From Branchiostoma floridae (taxonomy: Eukaryota > Chordata > Leptocardii > Amphioxiformes > Branchiostomatidae), in contig NC_049985.1 in the NCBI RefSeq assembly GCF_000003815.2, positions 10,847,601 to 10,911,600 of the forward strand: 64,000 nucleotides of DNA, written 5' to 3'. The notes under the pieces were generated by a model. That model ran no database searches. It had not been told where the DNA came from and saw nothing but the letters and a program-made list of their open reading frames with translations. Position numbers and translations under genes: made by a program. Numbering within the stretch: position 1 is the stretch's first letter; every line of letters starts with the position of its first letter. Below are positions 58,019 through 64,000 of the stretch, one piece after another.

Positions 58019-58195
58019 TCGGAGAAGAAATGACTGATTTGCAAAGTTTGCTGAAGGCGAAGCGTTATTATGAGCTGGGGTTTCCACTGGGGCACCGGGG
58101 GGAGAGAAATGACTAATTACCGCGTATCGCAGAGGGAGAATCTTGTAAAACAAGATTTCTTCAGGCACGGAGAAGGAATGACTGATTTGTCTTTG
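58019..58195. repeat. three spaced copies of a GAGAAGAAATGACTGATTTG motif
   Basis: GAGAAGAAATGACTGATTTG (58021), GAGAGAAATGACTAATTACC (about 58101) and GAGAAGGAATGACTGATTTG (about 58170) recur in the same orientation ~75 bp apart in an otherwise GC-rich stretch. Confidence 0.7.
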
Positions 58196-58420
58196 AGCGG
58201 AAATATAGCAAGACGAGGCGCACTAGATTAGGTCTCAGCGGAATTGCCGTTGCAAGGCGTACATAAAGCCAGGTAGACATTATTTTTTGCTTAAAGAATG
58301 GTAGAAATTGATAAAATAAGATAATGAAAATATATTGAAAGAAAAGTTTACTATCCATAGAAGACCAAACTGACAAACAAAAACAGTAACACGTTTAAAA
58401 CGAACTTCGAACCGCAGGTT

Positions 58421-58780
58421 GAAAATATCGAAAATCGTTTTAAAGCTATATCTCTGAGAACGAAGGACTTTTCATTGACGCCTTTTGTTAAAAGGATTAT
58501 TGCAAGGCTAGTTTTCACTGGAAATTCATTTTGTGTAAAATAGAAGTACGATCCAGGACGAGGGTCGGGTTAAAGATATCGAAAATCATTTTTAAGCTCT
58601 CTGAGAACGAAGGACTTTTCATTGAAGCCTGATTATTGTAAGGGTATAGGTTTCACTGAAATTCATTTTGCGGAATATCGAAAGTACAATACAGGGAATA
58701 CAGGACAAGGGTCGGGTTAAAAATATCGAAAATCATTACCGCCGAGAGGACAGGACGTCTCGTTGACGTGTTTGGTTAAT
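58421..58780. repeat. tandem array, ~150-bp period, three units
   Basis: Units share GATATCGAAAATCATTTTTA, CTGAGAACGAAGGACTTTTC and TTTCACTG-AAATTCATTTTG; the ATATCGAAAATC core falls at 58425, 58576 and 58723. Confidence 0.88.
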
Positions 58781-60598
58781 AAAGCCGGAGATACAGCTAA
58801 TCATCTCGCTGATGGCTTTTAATTTTCACATTTGTGAGCCTCGCCGCCGGGATGATTGCGGGTTCCCGTGGGTGGAGTCGTGAATGAAGCCGCCGCAGGC
58901 CTGACCTTTTCACGTTATTCAACAGCCGCACATTCGAGAGGAGCTGGCGGGAAAAACCTATCATTAACCGCGCCTTCCTTTGTACGGCGGGCTATTCAGG
59001 GGATGTGACGTCGCCGCGGGGACGGTGGGAATCGAACCCCGGACCTTAGGTGACGGATCTGTCGGCCTGGCGCTCATTGTGTAATCTCTACACCTCCTGC
59101 GGTCCCTTTCAATTGGGCAGGTTTGTTTAACCGATGGAATCAGGAAAAAAACATCAAATACTTAAGGATTACAAAAATAAAGAAGAAAAGCAACGTCTAG
59201 ATTTGTCTAAAAATGAAAGGAATTGCTCTATGAAAATTTGTCATATTACTTGTAAATCAGACACAGCTCCGTCATTCAGACGATGAGCGCATCTTTGTAA
59301 TTTGAGACGTTTGTTTGACCGGTGTATACAGACGTATTAAACACATAAACGCCCCCTTATCTGTATCGTTTCAACACTGTAAACAATGCAAAATGGTTTG
59401 TCTTCAGAACATTCAGCTTCATGCCGATTATCAATCCCTGACTCAACATTCTTTTTCCGGGGTGTTTGATGCCTATACGGCTATAGCTATTGTTATGGTT
59501 TTCAACTTATATAAACAAAACTATTAATCACATTGAAATCATCTCCTGGAATACGTTCTACGATCATGACTTGTTCTACGGCTTTCTAAAATAATCAATA
59601 TTGACAACAATCCAGATACTTTGGAAAAAGGACTAGTTTCTTAAGCTAATTAAGCCAAGTAACAATCAGGAATGGCCTAATCATCATTTTCAAAGATGGT
59701 AAACAGCTATTGATAATTTCAAATTCTTATTTTCACGTAAAGATAAACAAGAGTTCGAAGATATCACGCCTCCGTGATCTAGAAATTCTCGTATATCTTA
59801 ATTGTAATTAATTAATTAACCATTTGGTGACATGTGTCCATTGATCACTTCTTGTCGCTCAAAGGTGAATGTGGCTATCATATGGAAAATACAATACTGC
59901 AAAAATACAAACGTACAGACCCAAAACAATGCCCCCCCCCCCCGTTAATGAGTAGCCTCTTCCATTGACCTGGAATGTCTAGGTTTTTAATGTCAGATAA
60001 ACGACTAGTTCTACCATCTCTGACCTTTGCAGTGACCTTCTCTCCACACTCACGTCCTGCCACTTTACTGACAGAGTGTTCAAATAACTACGAACACACA
60101 AGAATATAACAAGACAAGCAGACATACAAAAAGCAAAGCCTCCGTACGCGGGGCAAATGGGGGAATTGTGCCTAGAAAATTTACCGTTTTACTAATGATC
60201 ACGTACGGCCTCATCAGCCTTTTCTTTCCAGACGTTTAACAGCTATTAATGTTGTGTGTGTACTGGCAGCATGCGCCATAAATGAAACATACGGGTCCAG
60301 GGGGAACGTGTAACAGGCTCAGTAACATCATGTCAACATCAGAGAAACTAACTGGAACGGCACAGCGCTCCCCCGGCGACACAACCCACTATAATCGCGA
60401 TAAATTTCCTCCTCAAACTGCGATCCCTTCATCTGACGAAAGGGCAACGCAAACATTACCAAAAATTAGGTAATAACTATTTCATATATTTGAAAGATAA
60501 AACACGAATGTGTTTTCCACGCTAAAGATGGTATTTACATTCAGAGTGCGTCTATTTGCATTAAGTTAAGGCAGTTTTCGGCGTGCACTGCTGCGTGA
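58781..60598. other. intronic; GC-rich patch then AT-rich sequence
   Basis: 58790-59105 is a GC-rich, repeat-poor patch. A run of 12 C lies at 59932-59943. No exon is supported. Confidence 0.4.
59020..59105 (-). other. tRNA-like B-box fragment
   Basis: The minus strand reads GGGGTTCGATTCCCACCGTC, a good B box and T arm, but no convincing A box or acceptor stem lies upstream. It is probably a tRNA pseudogene or SINE scrap. Confidence 0.3.
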
Positions 60599-61145
60599 AA
60601 TAACAAGCTCTTGTGACCCTTTTCGTCGTTAAATATGCTTCATTACTTACCTGAATGTGATATTTTCTTAAGCTTATGGAGCATGGAATTATCCCTGGAA
60701 AATAAGACGTACTTGTAAACATCACTGTTGTGGAAAATGAAGAATATCGTATGCGATCGCAAGCACAGAGTGAGCCTCTCGTTTCTTTGATCCGCCGTAT
60801 AGCATTAGCTTATCTTATTTAGCATGATATCTACAGTTTCTGGCTAATGTGACACATGATGAGTATTGCTTTATGACGTGAATGGATAACATCTGTTTTT
60901 AGGTTCGGTTAGATAGCTTGATGTTCTAGCTGGGTTATGGGGCAAGAAATAACAAGCTTCTATTGGCCTTTACGTCGTAAAATATACTCCATTACCAAGC
61001 TAAATGTGATACTTTCTTAAGCTTATGGGCCATGGAATTATCCCCTGGAAAATAAGCCTTGTGAACATCACTGTCATGGAAAATTAGGAAATATATACAT
61101 ATCATATGCGATCGCAAGCGCCAAGCCTGCGTTTCGTTTCATTGA
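60599..61145. repeat. two-copy tandem duplication, ~349-bp period
   Basis: Shared words: AATAACAAGCT, TTTCTTAAGCTTATGG, CATGGAATTATCCC-TGGAA, AACATCACTGT and TATGCGATCGCAAGC, in 60599-60790 and 60948-61145. Confidence 0.9.
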
Positions 61146-62018
61146 CTCACAGCAATATACTAGTATCCTTATCATATTCAGTATCGCATCGACATACATG
61201 TATACAAAAGTTGGAAAGCGTTGCCAGTAGACATTATTTGCTTTACAAGTCTGCACGATGTGACATGATGTACGGGGCTTTTGTAGAGCGGAAATGAGTT
61301 CATCTAAACAAGCCGGTGCGGCATTAATTATGGGACGTGACGACCTAATTACCTGACATTATCCCAGGTTTCCATTATCATTGGCCGTGCGTAGCTTACA
61401 GGTAAGTATGTGATGGTCAATGAATGCATTTTATTAGTCAGTGTATTCACAATGAAGCCGAAAGAAACAGATTATTTCAAACAGTTGCCACAATTTCACG
61501 GAGCGTTTACCATTTAGGAGATCACCAAAAGACTATATTTCTATCAAAAGCACAAAATTCAATCATTATACAGAACGTGTCACAGTTGCCTTCAAAGAAG
61601 AAGTCAAATAATTATAACCCGCGCCCGACAATGGTATACATTGTAACATATAATTGATTAGAAACTAGCATATTATTTTCTACTCTTAGTCTTTGAGACT
61701 GTACATGCAATTAGCTTTCGGGCATGATTATGCGAATAAAACATTATCATATGATAGTCAAGAGAGATGGGTTTGGATACCACCAGGGTGTGAAGAGGAG
61801 CTGTGGTCGATTAGCCGGGTGGTACCCTGATGACCCGAATCGTGTACAGTTCAGCGGGCGACCCGGAGGGCTTTTCGTGTGTTTGAAGAATAACGTGCTA
61901 AGTAGCGTTCTAGTGGAAATCCACTCTCGATATTAATAAGAGTTATTAGTTGTGTTGTACCTATGGGACCCGATCATGTGCAGGTCATCGGAGGATCAGG
62001 ATAGTTTTTTTTTACCTT
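61146..62018. other. intronic, nothing recognised
   Basis: The short patch at 61300-61400 is relatively GC-rich and repeat-free. No exon is supported. Confidence 0.4.
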
Positions 62019-62065
62019 CGTGAAAACGAAGGTATTGTTTTCGACATGTCTGTCTGATTGTGTTT
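62019..62065. repeat. head of interspersed repeat, copy 3
   Basis: ACCTTCGTGAAAACGAAGGT forms a perfect 7-bp-arm hairpin, followed by ATTGTTTTCGACATGTCTGT. It matches the start of the repeat at 55568. How far the copy extends beyond about 62065 is unclear. Confidence 0.6.
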
Positions 62066-62614
62066 ACGGATATTTGTGGTCAACATAATAAAACGACTGG
62101 ATGGACTGTGCTGTTATTTGGTTTCTAAGTGGGTCCTGGGAACAGAAAGGCCAAGCTTAAGCTTGGGGCTCTGCATTTTGTCATACTCCTCCCCCAAGTA
62201 ACGCGTTAGCCCGTATTCTATTTACAAAGGTTAATGGACGAAAGCGGTCAACCTTTTCTTGTACGTATGGCTAAATGTGATTGAGCCAGGGAGCCATTTT
62301 CGCAAAATCTGCCAAATAATGCTCTAGTCGACAGTCATTCGCAGTCTTAATAAGAGTAAATAGGTGAGGGTCAAATCAAGGTACATGTACGTGCCGATTG
62401 TTTATTTCCAAAACTGTTCCCATCAGCATTTTTGGATGATGGTTATGTTCTTAAAAAGGAACTATTCAGCCAGCAGTGCTGCACTATACCAAGTTTACAT
62501 GGTACTGTGATACCTTTTAGTGGTGTTCTGATGGGAGGGTTAAAGTGCGTTTGAACAATACATAGAGGGCTCCTATTTGGCAAGCAATACATGTACTATC
62601 TGATTTCTGAAGGG

Positions 62615-62618
<4 letters not shown>
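62066..62618. other. intronic, nothing recognised
   Basis: No feature is supported. Confidence 0.45.
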
Positions 62619-62676
<58 letters not shown>

Positions 62677-62763
62677 TGTGTGTGTGTGTGCGCGTGTGTA
62701 TGCGAGTGTGTGTGTGTGTGCGCGCGCGCGCGTCTGCTGCATCTCTCTCTCTCCCTCTCTCTG
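62619..62763. repeat. compound microsatellite (TG)n, CG, (TC)n
   Basis: A long (TG)n run interrupted by CGCG, followed by a CGCGCGCG stretch and a (TC)n tract. Alternating purine-pyrimidine bases could adopt Z-DNA. Confidence 0.97.
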
Positions 62764-63447
62764 CCTCTGTGTGCAAGCCACATGGACTTAATGAGATGAC
62801 GGTTTCTTTGACTTATTGTTAAAGATATGCACGCCATACAACTATATTTAATGCTCTCATAATCCAGGCAATCTTACATCCCGTGTCCAATTAAGTTTGG
62901 GAGCCCTAGTAAGATAGACCCAGGCAGTTCTGCACACATACCTTGTAAACTAAGGTATTTGATTCTCCATTTCCACTTTTTACCTGTACCTTAGCGTCCA
63001 TAAAAAGTTTGACGATGCACGATGAGAAATAAATCAAGCGGATTACCTCCCGACTATAGGGACCGTACTGCCGGCCAGGCCGTGATTCCCCCGCCTGTTA
63101 TCTCTGCCGAGATGCAGTTTTATGAACCCCGTCCATAAATTTCTATCTCCATCTGATCGCCTCCCATTCTCCACTGCTGCACTTTTTTACCGTGTTCTTT
63201 CTCCTCTCCATATAAGGAAGATATGAGATGAAACAGACCGCCGACGCGTAGATGAAAGCTCTGGCGTCCATTTCCGGCTAGCGTGGGACGATAAAGATTC
63301 TGTACATGACAGAGAAATAGTGTTTGTGTTGTTTATCTACAAGACATACTTTGTACTTCACGTTGATATATTTGGTACATTCATACCTTTACCAGGCTTT
63401 AAGCTGAACAACTAACGTTGTCATGAACTGCCTAGAATGAATGGAAT
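62764..63447. other. intronic; GC-rich patch at 63.03-63.28 kb
   Basis: The patch is repeat-free and includes ATTCCCCCGCCTGTTATCTC. Possible regulatory element only. Confidence 0.35.
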
Positions 63448-63790
63448 ATGATGTTTGGAAAGATTGTAAGACGATCTTATTCCACAGAAATTTCAAATCC
63501 AAATGCAAGATAAAGCTTATGTGCTTTACGGTGAAATATGTGCGGCGTCAACATGGTCAATATCTTAGCTAAACAAGTATCAGATACCTATATCCCGGGG
63601 CTGCAAAGACTGAAACAAACATGATGTTTAGAGATAGTAAGACGATCTTATTTCGCAGAAATGTCAAATCCGAATGCAAGATAAAGCTTATGTACTTAAC
63701 GGTGAAATATGTGCTGCGTCAATACCTTAGCTAAACAACTATCAGATACATATATCCTAGGGCAGCCAAGAATGGAACAAAAATGTTCGT
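63448..63790. repeat. two-copy tandem duplication, 173-bp period
   Basis: Copies start ATGATGTTT at 63448 and 63621 and share GTAAGACGATCTTATT, ATGCAAGATAAAGCTTATGT, GGTGAAATATGTGC and TTAGCTAAACAA. Confidence 0.92.
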
Positions 63791-64000
63791 AGAGAGAAGT
63801 TTGTTGCGAATCAGCAAAAATATGTTTCGTCGAAGAGTTTGAGGTTTAAAAGTTTTCATGTATAAGTCTAGCTTATAATGAGATCGTCGTGGAATATCTT
63901 ATTTTTTTAATTAGCATATCGTATCAACTTATGACAAGCAGTGCATATATTCTGCGATCAGCGAAAGTACATAATACCTGTGGCGGTAAATGGTGGTATA

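Noticed and set aside
61724-61936. 70-codon frame with RDGFGYHQGVKRSCG-like sequence
   Set aside because: No recognisable family and no acceptor/donor framing that would make it exon 2 of the signal-peptide gene.
62517-62837. His/Thr-rich and Cys/Val-rich frames on both strands
   Set aside because: These are translations of a (TG)n microsatellite.
1-64000. Bacterial-type operons, ribosome binding sites, riboswitches or phage genes
   Set aside because: No dense collinear frames exist; genes have GT-AG introns, AATAAA signals and eukaryotic transposons.

Overview
The window reads as animal nuclear DNA and most resembles a cephalochordate (amphioxus, Branchiostoma) contig. The reasons are an intron-poor aminergic-like GPCR family, a tetraspan gene of small phase-0 exons with GT-AG introns of 0.2-0.4 kb, very many short non-autonomous transposons, abundant minisatellites, and one 100-N assembly gap. 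I see no bacterial, phage, organelle or CRISPR features. The species call is an inference; another invertebrate deuterostome remains possible.

Layout. 1-11 kb is repeat-rich and gene-free: two mariner-derived mini-elements (188-762 and 5600-6177, the second nested in a longer inverted-repeat element), a TTAA-flanked piggyBac-like element (1615-2673), a hAT-like element (7619-7965) and a SINE-like fragment. 11.1-16.4 kb holds two intronless rhodopsin-class GPCR genes in convergent orientation (11295-12620 plus, 14872-16176 minus). They are an inverted duplication, nearly identical over two internal tracts and clearly diverged outside them, which suggests gene conversion. 17.7-25.0 kb is a decaying higher-order tandem duplication, an A block followed by B modules, repeated about three times; the B modules carry recurring E-box-like sites. 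25-33.6 kb is non-coding with several inverted-repeat elements.

33.7-35.7 kb carries a complete five-exon gene (234 residues) for a four-helix membrane protein of MS4A/CD20-like type. Its second intron is filled with a ~40-bp minisatellite whose unit copies the exon-3 splice acceptor, and its last exon opens with an in-frame 18-bp repeat that copies that exon's own acceptor.

36-52 kb is non-coding and includes the gap, a paired YY1-like palindrome (39.04 kb) and a ~50-unit, 16-bp minisatellite (40.3-41.1 kb) whose long open frames are by-products of the repeat. At 52998-53076 there is a convincing first coding exon with a signal peptide and a donor site. No later exon was found, so the remaining ~10.9 kb looks like a large first intron full of short diverged tandem duplications, small retroposons and GC-rich islands that may be regulatory.

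The genes do not form a pathway. Functional links between the GPCR pair, the MS4A-like gene and the secreted or membrane protein gene cannot be read from this sequence.
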